A DNA stretch of 64,000 nucleotides from Chlamydiota bacterium (GTDB lineage Bacteria; Chlamydiota; Chlamydiia; Chlamydiales; Rhabdochlamydiaceae): contig JABDCT010000003.1 in the NCBI GenBank assembly GCA_013287985.1, positions 29,280 to 93,279 of the forward strand, in the 5' to 3' direction. The translations under genes were made by a program, and so were the position numbers. Below are positions 24,130 through 33,430 of the stretch, one piece after another. Position 1 is the first letter of the stretch. The number at the start of each line of letters is the position of its first letter. The notes beneath the pieces are model-generated. The model worked only from the letters and a program-made list of their open reading frames with translations. It was not told the origin of the DNA and did not search any database.

Positions 24130-26106
24130 TTATTTTGCAACCGCGTTTTTGATCTCGATCATATCCTTGAGGATCTGGACCGCTTCGATCATCTGCAGGT
24201 CCTCTTGGCCCCACGCGGGATTAGCAGGACGCTGGAAACTGCGGATCGAAAGCCCTTGTGAGCTGCCGTGACCCTTCATAAAGAGAAGAAAATTTTTGTC
24301 CTTCTCTAGACGCATTGTGCTGTTTTGCACCAGAAAAGGCATCATCCTTTGCCAGGTCGCATTGGGTTTATGCAGATTGGGTAGGTAGTTGCGCTGCAGC
24401 CAGCCCTTATTGCGCTCTTCCACATCCGTTAGAGGATCGATATACGCCGGCATAACCTGGTCGTTGGCCAGCGGGTATTCGAGGTAGCGCTCGCCCAGAT
24501 TGTAGGGAGCAAACTCGGTGGGGACGATGATATCCGCCTTCACGCCGTCGATCTGAGTCGATTTCCCGGAAACAGTGTAGTAACGTCCTACCGTTACTTT
24601 GTAGAAAGCCTTGGCACTTTCGTCTGTCACGGTTTGATACTGAATCGTGCCCTTACCATAGGTGCGCTGATCGCCGACAATAAGTGCGACGCCATAGTCT
24701 TGCAGCGCTTGTGCAACGATCTCCGCGGCAGAGGCTGACGCCTTTGAGGCAAGAATCACCAGAGGTCCATCGAAATACATGCGTCCGTCGATCTCGCGCA
24801 GATACTTGATTTCGCCCTTGGCATACTTGGATATGACGATCACCCCTCGGGTAATAAATAGACCGGCGACCTTCACCGCCTGGCTCAAAAACCCACCTGC
24901 ATTTTCACGCATGTCGAGAATCAAGCCCTTCAGCTCACCCTGCTTCTTCAGCTTCTTAATCGCATCGCGGATGTCCTGCTCCGCACTCGAAATGTGCCCC
25001 CCTTCGTAAAAAGAGGGCAGAACGAGCTTGCCGATGATGCCATTGCCGCAAGGCGTAGAGGACATTTGCAAGCGCTCGTCGCTCATCACGATCTTTTCGC
25101 GCGTAAGAAAGGCGCGTAAAGGCGCCTCATGGCCCTTGCGGACGAGGCCAAGCTGCAGCTCGCGCTTGCCGCCTGCTTTCATCTCCTCGAGCACCTGTTC
25201 GTAAGAAAGTCCCTTCGCCGACTTGCCCTCGATTTCCACAATGACGTCGCCGGGCAGGATTTGGCCGGAGCGCTCAGCAGGCCCCCCTTTAATGAGATCC
25301 GCAACGACTACCCCTTCGATCCCTTCGCGCAAAACGACACCCACACCATCAAACTGCTTCTCTAAGGAAGAGCGCATTTCGGTTGCTTCTTGCGGACTAT
25401 AGAATGCGCTGTGTGCATCCAAACTCTTTGCTAGCGCCCTTAGTGTGTTCACACATAGAGCATGCTGCCCCTTTTCCTTGTCGAGAAATTTGCGGCTTGC
25501 GTCGAAAATAAGGTAGGGCTCTTCCTTGCGCTGAAACCGGCGCTGCCAGAGCTGCATGATCTGCGCCCTTTGCTCGATCGTCCAGCTGGTCAGCTGGCTC
25601 AGCCTCTTTTCTTCTAAGAGGCAGCGAATCAAGAGTTTGTGTTGGCGGGCCTTTAGACCTTCTTCATTTTTGGCATAGGCGAGATAGGATTCCGCCTGGG
25701 GTGCTTCCGGCTGGTCGCTATTTAAAATTAATTCTTTCTGGATTTCGCGGCGCCACGTGCGGACGCGCTGGATCGCCTGCTGCATGATCATATTGAGCTC
25801 GATAAAGTCGCTCAAATCCCCCTCATTATACTTGGCAATGCAGCGCTCTAAAGCGGCAGGGGTCGGCGATAAATAGGGTTCCACCTCTTCTTGCAAGAGG
25901 TACATCTTGGAGGAGTCAAATTGCTCAATATAAATTTTAAACGCCCGCCGCATGAGCGTTGGGGAGATCTCTTTATGCTCCACATGATAGGCGAGCATCT
26001 CCTCCATCGTGCTTTTCAGGTCGGCAACCCGCAAGACGCGATCCTGCCCCTGCAGCATCCCACAAAGGCAAAGCAGAGCCGCCCCAATTAATATTCTTCG
26101 CTTCAT
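24130..26106 (-). CDS. tsp: Tail-specific protease (Prc/Tsp, S41 family)
   Basis: A 658-residue periplasmic serine protease that degrades proteins with exposed hydrophobic C-termini. It has a signal peptide (1-20), an N-terminal helical domain, and a PDZ domain at about 255-330 (GVGVVLREGIEGVVV, GQILPGDVIVEI). The S41 catalytic core has the dyad Ser about 459 (SKASASAAEI) and Lys about 485 (TYGKGTIQ), plus LDMRENAGG. In Chlamydia this enzyme has been linked to processing of host and bacterial proteins. It is divergent from rpsL with a 139-base gap, the same neighbourhood as in Chlamydia. Confidence 0.94.
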   Translation of the reverse strand: MKRRILIGAALLCLCGMLQGQDRVLRVADLKSTMEEMLAYHVEHKEISPTLMRRAFKIYIEQFDSSKMYLLQEEVEPYLSPTPAALERCIAKYNEGDLSDFIELNMIMQQAIQRVRTWRREIQKELILNSDQPEAPQAESYLAYAKNEEGLKARQHKLLIRCLLEEKRLSQLTSWTIEQRAQIMQLWQRRFQRKEEPYLIFDASRKFLDKEKGQHALCVNTLRALAKSLDAHSAFYSPQEATEMRSSLEKQFDGVGVVLREGIEGVVVADLIKGGPAERSGQILPGDVIVEIEGKSAKGLSYEQVLEEMKAGGKRELQLGLVRKGHEAPLRAFLTREKIVMSDERLQMSSTPCGNGIIGKLVLPSFYEGGHISSAEQDIRDAIKKLKKQGELKGLILDMRENAGGFLSQAVKVAGLFITRGVIVISKYAKGEIKYLREIDGRMYFDGPLVILASKASASAAEIVAQALQDYGVALIVGDQRTYGKGTIQYQTVTDESAKAFYKVTVGRYYTVSGKSTQIDGVKADIIVPTEFAPYNLGERYLEYPLANDQVMPAYIDPLTDVEERNKGWLQRNYLPNLHKPNATWQRMMPFLVQNSTMRLEKDKNFLLFMKGHGSSQGLSIRSFQRPANPAWGQEDLQMIEAVQILKDMIEIKNAVAK

Positions 26107-26245
26107 ATTTTCTTCTTACAGGAATCAAAAATTATTTTCTCCACATAAGCTTTGCAAAAAAAGCTCGCTCCCCTATATAGTTTGACCTATTCCCAGAAAA
26201 TACCTGGAGAAAGCATCTCATTTGATTCGATACTAAGGAGATAGG

Positions 26246-26617
26246 ATGCCAACAATTAGTCAGCTCGTGCGTGCGGGCCGTCGTCCTAAGGTGCGACGCA
26301 AAAAGTCACCCGCTCTGCAGCAATGCCCACAAAAACGCGGCGTCTGCTTGCAAGTGAAGACCAAAACTCCGAAAAAACCTAACTCGGCTTTGCGTAAAGT
26401 CGCGTGGGTTAAGCTATCTAATGGCCAAGAGGTCATTGCATACATTGGCGGAGAAGGTCACAACTTGCAGGAACACAGCATCGTTCTCGTACGCGGTGGA
26501 CGCGTAAAAGACCTACCCGGCGTGCGCTACCACATCGTCCGCGGCGCTCTTGACTGCGCAGCAGTACAAGATCGCAAAAAGAGCCGATCCAAATACGGAG
26601 CAAAACGCCCTAAATAA
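26246..26617 (+). CDS. rpsL: 30S ribosomal protein S12
   Basis: A 123-residue uS12 at the decoding centre. It shows [32 protein letters not shown] (the PNSA loop with the Lys whose mutation gives streptomycin resistance) and the [13 protein letters not shown] segment. AAGGAG lies eight bases upstream. It is the first gene of a str operon rpsL-rpsG-fusA-rpsJ; tuf is missing from this operon, as I recall for Chlamydia. Confidence 0.98.
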   Translation: MPTISQLVRAGRRPKVRRKKSPALQQCPQKRGVCLQVKTKTPKKPNSALRKVAWVKLSNGQEVIAYIGGEGHNLQEHSIVLVRGGRVKDLPGVRYHIVRGALDCAAVQDRKKSRSKYGAKRPK

Positions 26618-26647
26618 TCTATCCACTTTTACAAAGGAACAACCATC

Positions 26648-27121
26648 ATGTCGCGAAGAAGACGTGCAGTTAAACGCCAAGTAGAACCAGATCCGCAATA
26701 CAACAGTACGCTGATAGCTAAATTCATCAATAAAGTGATGATCGATGGCAAAAAATCTGTCGCAAGACGCATTGTGTATGGCGCAATGGAGAAATTTTCT
26801 CAGAAAGTGAAAGCGGAAAACACGCTATCAGCATTCGAACAAGCACTAGAAAATGCGAAGCCTACACTTGAAGTTAAATCGCGCCGCATCGGTGGAGCTA
26901 CCTATCAGGTTCCTGTAGAAATCCCCGCAGATCGCCGTACATCCATGGCGATGGGCTGGATCATCCAGTATTCGCAAGAAAAAGCGGGCCGCTCAATGAT
27001 TGAAGGTCTTGCTAACGAACTCGCCGACTGTTTCCAAAACCAGGGCGCAACGATTAAGAAAAAAGACGATGTACACCGCATGGCTGAGTCCAATCGTGCG
27101 TTTGCGCACTATAAGTGGTAA
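26648..27121 (+). CDS. rpsG: 30S ribosomal protein S7
   Basis: A 157-residue uS7, a primary assembly protein of the 30S head that contacts the E-site tRNA. It begins MSRRRRAVKRQVEPDP and carries the family segments VMIDGKKSVARRIVYGAM, VEIPADRRTSMAMGWI and HRMAESNRAFAHYKW at the end. In other bacteria S7 also represses its own operon. It is separated from rpsL by 30 bases and from fusA by 18. Confidence 0.98.
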   Translation: MSRRRRAVKRQVEPDPQYNSTLIAKFINKVMIDGKKSVARRIVYGAMEKFSQKVKAENTLSAFEQALENAKPTLEVKSRRIGGATYQVPVEIPADRRTSMAMGWIIQYSQEKAGRSMIEGLANELADCFQNQGATIKKKDDVHRMAESNRAFAHYKW

Positions 27122-27139
27122 TCAGGAGAAGAGTAGATC

Positions 27140-29239
27140 ATGGGCAAAAGAGCTGAGACCGACAAACTAGAGAATGTCCGCAATATTGGGATCATGGCCC
27201 ACATTGATGCAGGCAAAACGACAACTACAGAGCGCATTCTCTACTACTCAGGTCGTTTACACCGCATTGGCGAGGTCCACGAGGGCGCCGCTACCATGGA
27301 CTTCATGGAGCAAGAAAAAGAGCGCGGGATCACGATCACCTCAGCTGCCACTACCGTCTACTGGAAAGACTGTAAAATTAACATCATCGACACCCCCGGC
27401 CACGTCGACTTCACCATCGAAGTAGAGCGCTCACTGCGCGTCCTCGATGGCGCTGTCGCTGTATTCGATGCGGTCGCAGGCGTTCAGCCCCAGTCTGAAA
27501 CCGTCTGGCGCCAAGCCACTCGCTACAACGTCCCCCGTATCGCCTTCATCAATAAAATGGACCGCGTCGGTGCTGACTACTTCATGGCCATCGAAACAAT
27601 GCGCGACAAACTCGGCGCAAACGCCATTGCAGTCCACTGCCCTATTGGATCCGAGTCCGATTTCAAAGGCATGGTCGACCTGGTCTCCATGGAAGCCTAC
27701 CTCTTCCTCGACGAAACTCTCGGTGCAAAATACGAAACTGTTCCAGTTCCTTCCGACCTACTCTCTAAGTGCAAAGAGATGCGCCAGGCGCTCCTCGAAG
27801 AACTCGCGACAATCGACGAGAAAAACGAAGCATTCATGATGAAAGTTCTGGAAAATCCAGAATCTCTCACTCAGGACGAAATCCACGCCGTTATCCGTAA
27901 AGGCGTGTGCGAAAACAAGATCAACCCCGTTCTCTGTGGTACAGCCTTTAAAAACAAAGGCGTGCAGCCCCTCCTCGACGCCGTCGTGCGCTGGATGCCC
28001 TCGCCTCTCGACCGCGGCACCATCAAAGCCATGAACGTCGATACACTCGAACCCATTCTCCTCGAGCCGAAAGATGACAGCCCCTTCTCTGCGCTTGCGT
28101 TTAAAATCATGAGCGACCCCTATGTCGGCCGCCTTACCTTTATCCGCATCTATTCAGGAACTCTGCACAAAGGCACCGTACTTTACAACACGACGAAAGA
28201 CAAAAGAGAGCGCGTCTCTCGCCTTCTCGAAATGCACGCCAACCAGCGCAAAGACCGTGACGAATTCTTTACCGGTGATATTGCAGCTTGCATCGGCCTG
28301 AAATTTGCTGGTACAGGAGATACCCTCTGCTTTGAAGACTTCCCTCTTCTCCTCGAGAAAATGGAATTCCCTGAGCCTGTGATCTCCATGGCGATCGAGC
28401 CAAAGTCAAAAGCCGACCGCGAAAAACTCTCCATGGCGCTCAGCGCGCTATCGGAAGAGGATCCCACCTTCCGCGTCAGCACCAACGAAGAAACAGGGCA
28501 AACCATCATCGCCGGAATGGGCGAACTCCACCTCGACATCCTCCGCGACCGTATGTTCCGTGAATTCGCCGTCGAGGCGAATGTCGGTAAACCTGAAGTC
28601 TCCTACAAAGAGACCATCACGAAGCCCGCCAAGTCAGAAACCAAATACGTTAAGCAGTCCGGTGGCCGTGGTCAATACGCTCACGTCGTACTCGAAATCG
28701 AACCGAACGAAAAAGGCAAAGGCAACGAAGTCGTCAGCAAGATTGTGGGCGGTGTCATTCCGAAAGAATTTATCAACCCCACTATCAAAGGGGTCGAAGA
28801 AGGTCTTACAACCGGCGTACTCGCAGGTTACAACCTAGTTGATGTCAAAGTAGCGATCGTATACGGTTCCTACCACGAAGTTGACTCGAGCGAGATGGCC
28901 TTTAAGATCTGCGGATCTATGGCCGTAAAAGACGCAGCACGCAAAGCGGGCGCGATACTCCTCGAACCGATCATGAAAGTGGTCGTCACGACACCCGAAC
29001 AGTTCATGGGCGATATCATCGGCGACTTAAACCGCCGCCGTGGAAAGATTCTTGCACAAAACACCCAGAAAGGTGGAGTGATCGAGATCGAGTCAGAAGT
29101 CCCGTTAAGCGAGATGTTTGGATATTCCACACAACTCCGCTCGATGTCTTCTGGCCGCGCGACCTACGTCATGGAGCCGAGCCACTTTGAGCGCGTGCCA
29201 AGTAAGATTGAACAAGATGTCATTGCAGGAAAGAGGTAA
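27140..29239 (+). CDS. fusA: Translation elongation factor G
   Basis: EF-G drives tRNA-mRNA translocation with GTP. The 699-residue protein has the G domain motifs [15 protein letters not shown] (G1), [10 protein letters not shown] (G2), DTPGHVDFT (G3) and NKMD (G4), followed by domains II-V including GMGELHLDI. The length is normal for EF-G 1. A GGAG site precedes the ATG, and the rpsJ start follows the stop by one base, so the two genes are coupled. Confidence 0.98.
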   Translation: MGKRAETDKLENVRNIGIMAHIDAGKTTTTERILYYSGRLHRIGEVHEGAATMDFMEQEKERGITITSAATTVYWKDCKINIIDTPGHVDFTIEVERSLRVLDGAVAVFDAVAGVQPQSETVWRQATRYNVPRIAFINKMDRVGADYFMAIETMRDKLGANAIAVHCPIGSESDFKGMVDLVSMEAYLFLDETLGAKYETVPVPSDLLSKCKEMRQALLEELATIDEKNEAFMMKVLENPESLTQDEIHAVIRKGVCENKINPVLCGTAFKNKGVQPLLDAVVRWMPSPLDRGTIKAMNVDTLEPILLEPKDDSPFSALAFKIMSDPYVGRLTFIRIYSGTLHKGTVLYNTTKDKRERVSRLLEMHANQRKDRDEFFTGDIAACIGLKFAGTGDTLCFEDFPLLLEKMEFPEPVISMAIEPKSKADREKLSMALSALSEEDPTFRVSTNEETGQTIIAGMGELHLDILRDRMFREFAVEANVGKPEVSYKETITKPAKSETKYVKQSGGRGQYAHVVLEIEPNEKGKGNEVVSKIVGGVIPKEFINPTIKGVEEGLTTGVLAGYNLVDVKVAIVYGSYHEVDSSEMAFKICGSMAVKDAARKAGAILLEPIMKVVVTTPEQFMGDIIGDLNRRRGKILAQNTQKGGVIEIESEVPLSEMFGYSTQLRSMSSGRATYVMEPSHFERVPSKIEQDVIAGKR

Positions 29240-29240
29240 A

Positions 29241-29636
29241 ATGGCCGAAAAGAAAGCAAAATCAGCACCAGCTAAGCAAGCTGCACCTAAAGCAGCGCCT
29301 GCTAAACCACAGCCTGGCGTGAAGCCGCTCAGCAAATCAAAAATCCGCATCCGCCTGAAAGGGTACGATCAGCGCGTTCTGGATAGAGCGACTGAAGACA
29401 TCGTAGAGACAGCAAAGCGCACCGGCGCACGTATTGCAGGACCTATTCCCCTGCCCACACGTCGCGAGATCTACACCGTCCTCCGTTCTCCTCACGTCGA
29501 CCGCAAGTCGCGCGAGCAGTTCGAGATGCGCACACATATCCGCCTTCTCGACATCCTGAACCCGACACCCGACACGATCGACAAACTGAAAGTCCTTCCT
29601 GTCGCCGCCGGCGTTGATATCAAGATCAAAGCCTAA
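29241..29636 (+). CDS. rpsJ: 30S ribosomal protein S10 with N-terminal extension
   Basis: A 131-residue uS10. The core begins at about residue 32 with [20 protein letters not shown] and ends in [11 protein letters not shown]. The first 31 residues are a Lys/Ala/Pro-rich extension ([20 protein letters not shown]...) absent from typical S10 proteins of 100-105 residues. The ATG at 29241 lies one base after fusA with AAAGAGG just upstream, so the extension is probably real. The gene ends the operon at a strong terminator. Confidence 0.95.
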   Translation: MAEKKAKSAPAKQAAPKAAPAKPQPGVKPLSKSKIRIRLKGYDQRVLDRATEDIVETAKRTGARIAGPIPLPTRREIYTVLRSPHVDRKSREQFEMRTHIRLLDILNPTPDTIDKLKVLPVAAGVDIKIKA

Positions 29637-29644
29637 ATAAATAA

Positions 29645-29672
29645 GGCGCGAGACATCTCTCGCGCCTTTTTT
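29645..29672 (+). terminator. Rho-independent terminator of the str operon
   Basis: GGCGCGAGA-CATC-TCTCGCGCC followed by six T residues, 8 bases after the rpsJ stop. This is the clearest intrinsic terminator in the window. Confidence 0.93.
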
Positions 29673-29797
29673 CATTCTAATCACCTATTTGCTCTTTCAA
29701 AAAAAAGCTATCTTTATTACATTTTTATTTGTTTTATAATTAAACTGCTATTTAGTATACTTCTATTATTGCAAAAATAATGAGGTTTTAACTATAT

Positions 29798-30694
29798 ATG
29801 TCAAATATTACATTAAACTACGCGCATCGTGAATATAAAAACGATTTTACTGCAGATCAAACTGCTAGTTTTGCTAAACGCTTAGCAGTCAGTTCACTTC
29901 CATTTTTAGCCCTTTATAAACCATTTACCGCTCCTATCATGCTAGTAACTAGTGCTCTGCGCGTCTATAACTCGATCAATAACTTAAATGAATGCTCTAA
30001 TGAAGATTTTAATTACGCCGCCCTGGAGACTACACTTGCTGTTTCAGCGCTTACCTTGATGATTTTCTCTCTGCCTATTGGAATGCTCATTACCACGGGT
30101 CATGATCTACTAAAAGAGACATTTCAGCTTATAGAACACCTTGAAAAAGAAGATTATACTCGAGCTTTCGAAAGCATAGCACATATCGTGAACGGAGGAC
30201 TCTACGCGGCTCTCATTCTTTCAGGATACGGAGCAGTAAATATTTTAATCGCCTCCCTCTCCACACAGATCGCGCTTGGTCTATATCATGCCGTGAAAGA
30301 ATTCAATAAAGGAAACAACATTGAAGGCTTCGCTCATTTAGGAATGGCTTACATACGCAGTTGCCAACTTCAACAAGTTTTAGCGGCTCTCCAACCTGAA
30401 GCCATTAAGCCTACACCCAAGCAGACACCTACCTATGAAAAAGTTCCAGGCAAGGCACAATATGGCGGCGGGGATTGGAGTCATCTCGTCAAAACAGGAA
30501 ACGGCCTTACACTTGAACAAGCTTACGAAAAGGCAAATAGTGATCCTAATATCACCTTTTTCTTCCGCGCCAACCAAACTTTCTACGCTGGAAATCACTT
30601 AATTGAGAGTGGTAAGACTTATTTCTTTTCAGGCACACCTGAATGGGGAGAAGCAGGCCATTGGGCTGATGGTTATGTAAAAACCTACAAATAA
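29798..30694 (+). CDS. Hydrophobic protein with C-terminal 'AQYG-GDWS' domain
   Basis: A 298-residue protein. Residues about 25-180 carry paired hydrophobic segments (VSSLPFLALYKPFTAPIMLV, TTLAVSALTLMIFSLPIGML, GLYAALILSGYGAVNILIA) separated by charged helices, resembling chlamydial Inc or large membrane effectors. A Pro/Thr linker (KPTPKQTPTYEKVPG) leads to a domain (about 219-297) with AQYGGGDWS, FFSGTPEWGEA and ADGYVKT that closely matches the secreted protein at 11917-12303. Upstream, 29673-29797 is AT-rich with TATAAT at 29735-29740 and no good -35. The function is unknown. Confidence 0.68.
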   Translation: MSNITLNYAHREYKNDFTADQTASFAKRLAVSSLPFLALYKPFTAPIMLVTSALRVYNSINNLNECSNEDFNYAALETTLAVSALTLMIFSLPIGMLITTGHDLLKETFQLIEHLEKEDYTRAFESIAHIVNGGLYAALILSGYGAVNILIASLSTQIALGLYHAVKEFNKGNNIEGFAHLGMAYIRSCQLQQVLAALQPEAIKPTPKQTPTYEKVPGKAQYGGGDWSHLVKTGNGLTLEQAYEKANSDPNITFFFRANQTFYAGNHLIESGKTYFFSGTPEWGEAGHWADGYVKTYK

Positions 30695-30706
30695 CCTATT
30701 CTCTCT

Positions 30707-30732
30707 ACCCCGGCTTTATGGTCGGGGTTTTT
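30707..30732. terminator. Stem-loop terminator between convergent genes
   Basis: ACCCCG (30707-30712) pairs with CGGGGT (30723-30728), and five T residues follow in the plus direction. It overlaps the end of the MazG-like gene on the other strand. Confidence 0.72.
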
Positions 30733-31126
30733 CTATTTCAGGATACTTGTCCGGATCATTAAGACAATAGCGTTCACCAAAGCTACCCTCCGGATGCTCG
30801 GCAATAGTTACGTACTTGCGCCCTTCAAATCCACCGCGCTCAGCGCGCTTCTTAACTCGCAGATTTTCTATTTCCTCCATCGAAATTCCATGTGCAGCAC
30901 AAACTGCCTCAATCATTTCCAATAGATCTGCTAATTCAACAGAAAGCTCCTGCCGTGATTTCGCGGCGATAACCTCTTTGGCTTCTTCAACGAGTTTCAA
31001 CCGCAGCTGCTCATCATATTTCGCGTCATCAAGGCGCTTCCAGTGGACAACAGAGCCCTGCGCTTCCAGTTGCTCGACCGCCAGATCGCGCCACATTTTG
31101 TTTTGTAAAAAGGTCCGCATTTTCAT
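30716..31126 (-). CDS. MazG-like nucleotide pyrophosphohydrolase
   Basis: A 136-residue all-alpha NTP pyrophosphohydrolase-like protein. The family metal-binding pattern is visible as LVEEAKEVIAAKS and ELSVELADLLEMIEA (an ExxE...ExxD arrangement). Related enzymes cleave house-cleaning substrates such as dUTP or phosphoribosyl-ATP. GGGAG lies six bases before the ATG. The C-terminal part, ending NDPDKYPEIEKPRP, is outside the catalytic fold. It has its own promoter and no partner genes, so the physiological nucleotide is unknown. Confidence 0.78.
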   Translation of the reverse strand: MKMRTFLQNKMWRDLAVEQLEAQGSVVHWKRLDDAKYDEQLRLKLVEEAKEVIAAKSRQELSVELADLLEMIEAVCAAHGISMEEIENLRVKKRAERGGFEGRKYVTIAEHPEGSFGERYCLNDPDKYPEIEKPRP

Positions 31127-31137
31127 ATGTTGCTCCC

Positions 31138-31166
31138 AAATTAGCGCTTTTTTGGATCCGCGTCAA
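31138..31166 (-). promoter_or_regulatory. Promoter of the MazG-like gene
   Basis: On the minus strand TTGACG (31161-31166), a 17-base spacer and TAATTT (31138-31143), just upstream of the ribosome-binding site. Confidence 0.6.
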
Positions 31167-31247
31167 GACTTTGAGCCACACCAAAATCTTTAGCGAATAA
31201 TCCTTGTATCGTATACCCTTTCAAGGTATAAAGCATAATAGGATTGA

Positions 31248-31325
31248 ACAATAAATGACCAGTGGAGAATTGTTTTTGGCTGGGATAAACAACCATATGA
31301 TGTTCGAATCATAGACTACCATTGA
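31248..31325 (+). pseudogene. higB: C-terminal remnant of a HigB toxin
   Basis: The frame ending at TGA 31323-31325 encodes TINDQWRIVFGWDKQPYDVR followed by IIDYH, which matches the last 25 residues of HigB/RelE-family toxins (INDQWRI...V-IVDYH). Upstream the same frame meets stops at about 31245 (TGA) and 31239 (TAG), and no matching N-terminal two-thirds is found in any frame. The gene is a truncated relic directly before higA, so the toxin is lost. Confidence 0.75.
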
Positions 31326-31333
31326 GACAAATT

Positions 31334-31636
31334 ATGAAAAGAAAACCTACTTCTCCTGGTGAAATTCTTAGCGAAGAATTTTTAAAACCCTTGAATATGA
31401 CTCAAAAAGAGTTAGCTGAGCATTTGAATTGCGATTATAAAGTGATCAATCGGATCATCAATGAGAGAGCCAGCGTGTCTCCTGAAATGGCCATTAAACT
31501 AGGCGCAGCATTCAACACAACACCCGATTTCTGGCTAAATGCTCAGATGGCAATGGATTTATGGTCGTTGCGTAGCCAAAAGCCAAAGATCCGCTCTTTA
31601 ATTGGAAGACGACGTAGAACTAAATCGCTTTCTTAA
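31334..31636 (+). CDS. higA: HigA-family antitoxin (orphan)
   Basis: A 100-residue helix-turn-helix protein of the HigA/VapI group: KPTSPGEILSEEFLKPLNMT, then ELAEHLNCDYKVINRIINER and the C-terminal TPDFWLNAQMAMDLW. HigA normally neutralises HigB and represses the pair. Here the toxin gene survives only as a 3' relic eight bases upstream, so the antitoxin is either decaying, an anti-addiction module, or kept as a regulator. The C-terminal tail SLIGRRRRTKSLS looks atypical. Its stop overlaps the convergent phosphodiesterase-like gene by 4 bases. Confidence 0.85.
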   Translation: MKRKPTSPGEILSEEFLKPLNMTQKELAEHLNCDYKVINRIINERASVSPEMAIKLGAAFNTTPDFWLNAQMAMDLWSLRSQKPKIRSLIGRRRRTKSLS

Positions 31637-32790
31637 ACAGGTATCGAGCATTGGACGGCGAGGTGGTCGGACGCCCCGCGCATGCGCAGAATCTTAGCCT
31701 CTTGAGACATTTTCGCTTCAGGGAGGAGAATATGATCGAGGCATCCCCAATAGACGGGCCATTTGTCATAGGAGAGATCCCATCCTACATTAGGACGGGC
31801 GGGATCCTGTTCTGGAAGAAGGGCAAAAAAGGTTCCGTTCTCATTTTCGCATGAAAGTCTTGTAAATCCCTGCAACCATGGACTTCTGTCATTGAAATCA
31901 CCACTAAGAATAACAGAATCTGACTTTAGAGCATGCTGACTGACATACTTGTCGATCAGTTCTTTGCATGCATGCAACTGCCTCGAGCGACACGCATGGA
32001 CTTGCCCCATATCCCTCTCTACCCAAGGGAGAATAGAGAAACCCGCGTTGAGATGGATATTGAAAATAGCCGCTTTTTTCTCAGGCATGACAACTGTTGC
32101 AGCTAAGACGCCCTTGTTAGCAAAATAGTCGGCGCCTGTGGCTTCATTGTGCGGTAAGAAGGCGGGGTTTTCTAAGGGATATTTGCTCAGCATGAGAAGA
32201 CCGCTATTGAGGCTCCATGCGTGATGGCCCACGTTATAGATCGCGTAGGGGTAGTGTCCTCTCTTTTGCAGCTCTCCCACTAAAGACTCTGCCAAATCTT
32301 CATCGAAGGCTTCTTGGAGGCAAACCACATCAGCATCTGTTTCGACGATTGCTTCAACAATGGTATTCAATCTCTCTTTACCGGATCTCAAATACCAACT
32401 CGCATCGACGCATTCAAGGCCTAATGAGGCATTATACGTAACGAGTTTCAATGCGGAAGGCTGCACTGCAGGGGGATGCTGGAGCTGCCTGATGACAAAA
32501 TCATTACGAAAGAGAGAGACGCAGGCAAGTATGCCTTTACCCACAAGCCATGGGAGCAATCCGATGATCAGAAAAAAGAGGACTTGAGCTACCAGACAAA
32601 CGCGGCGGATCATCTCGTTAAAAAGACTCATCTCATGATCGTAATACCCGGGGTTCCAGGGTTTGGTGACGCGAATCAGTTGTGTCGCCGCTAAAGCAAG
32701 AGGTTCTGTCAACCGACGACCCATCCACTCCACTCCGTGGAGTAGAGGATTTTCATGATTATGAGGATAGGCGCTTGTTACAGACATCAT
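31633..32790 (-). CDS. Membrane-anchored endonuclease/exonuclease/phosphatase-fold protein (sphingomyelinase-like)
   Basis: A 385-residue protein. Residues about 63-93 are a long hydrophobic segment (a hairpin or a single anchor), and about 114-384 are an EEP fold with VTYNASLG (Asn 120), VCLQEAFDE (metal Glu 160), FNIHLNAG (His 246), ILSGDFND (Asp 298/Asn 300) and GASDHLAV (Asp 375/His 376). All key catalytic positions of the family are present. Candidates are neutral sphingomyelinase, inositol phosphatase or nuclease; the membrane anchor favours a lipid substrate. It starts 3 bases after the end of the upstream HExxH protein gene, so the two are probably co-expressed. Confidence 0.8.
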   Translation of the reverse strand: MMSVTSAYPHNHENPLLHGVEWMGRRLTEPLALAATQLIRVTKPWNPGYYDHEMSLFNEMIRRVCLVAQVLFFLIIGLLPWLVGKGILACVSLFRNDFVIRQLQHPPAVQPSALKLVTYNASLGLECVDASWYLRSGKERLNTIVEAIVETDADVVCLQEAFDEDLAESLVGELQKRGHYPYAIYNVGHHAWSLNSGLLMLSKYPLENPAFLPHNEATGADYFANKGVLAATVVMPEKKAAIFNIHLNAGFSILPWVERDMGQVHACRSRQLHACKELIDKYVSQHALKSDSVILSGDFNDRSPWLQGFTRLSCENENGTFFALLPEQDPARPNVGWDLSYDKWPVYWGCLDHILLPEAKMSQEAKILRMRGASDHLAVQCSIPV

Positions 32791-32793
32791 TCT

Positions 32794-33405
32794 TTATACC
32801 AGGAGAATCATTCCGGCTATAGCCGCTGCACTTAAAGCCACGGCCGAGAGCATAAGAAGTGCGGAAAAATAGTATTGCAATGCTCCAGCTTCATAGATTT
32901 GTGTCCAGTCGCCCCAATTGTTTATGATATTATAGAGCTCAATGGATATCCACACGACGGAACCAAAGCCCACGAGAGCAGCCAGGGGAATACCGATGGG
33001 AAGGGGTAAAAAAATCGCTGACGCGGCTGCAGCGACTAATTTTGCAGATTCAAAAACAATTCCCACTAATGGACCTGATAAATAAAAAAATAGAGGCCTC
33101 TTTTCAAATATCTCAGGAACGGGCTGCGTCATCCCGCCAAAAATATTTGTATATATAGTAATTTTTGAACGAACTCCTTCAAGAAACCAGCCGGCTATCG
33201 CATGACCCATTTCGTGGATCAAGACGTGCAGGCGGGTCAGTGTTATGACGGAGATAAAAGGATCAGTTACAAACCATTCTACTATATAGGCAAAAGATAA
33301 ATTTGAATTATTAAAGATATTGCTTGCTTCTTTAAATTCAACAGGGGTACCTAACACAGTGTACTCCCCACCAGAACCAAATAATAAAGAATTTAAAATA
33401 GTCAT
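32794..33405 (-). CDS. Polytopic membrane protein with HExxH zinc-protease motif
   Basis: A 203-residue protein with about four hydrophobic segments and VLIHEMGHAIAGWFL (HEMGH 64-68) inside or next to the second, as in M50/site-2-type intramembrane metalloproteases. A downstream conserved Asp (NxxPxxxLDG in M50) is not evident, so it may belong to another HExxH membrane family. The SGPLVGIVFESAKLVAAAAS segment follows. It directly precedes the EEP-fold gene with a 3-base gap. The function is inferred from the motif alone. Confidence 0.7.
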   Translation of the reverse strand: MTILNSLLFGSGGEYTVLGTPVEFKEASNIFNNSNLSFAYIVEWFVTDPFISVITLTRLHVLIHEMGHAIAGWFLEGVRSKITIYTNIFGGMTQPVPEIFEKRPLFFYLSGPLVGIVFESAKLVAAAASAIFLPLPIGIPLAALVGFGSVVWISIELYNIINNWGDWTQIYEAGALQYYFSALLMLSAVALSAAAIAGMILLV

Positions 33406-33430
33406 GCAATAATTATAGCATGAATACTAA

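Noticed and set aside
31200..31247. An intact HigB reading frame
   Set aside because: All frames were read back from the conserved C-terminal segment; stops at about 31245 and 31239 close the frame and no N-terminal toxin sequence occurs.
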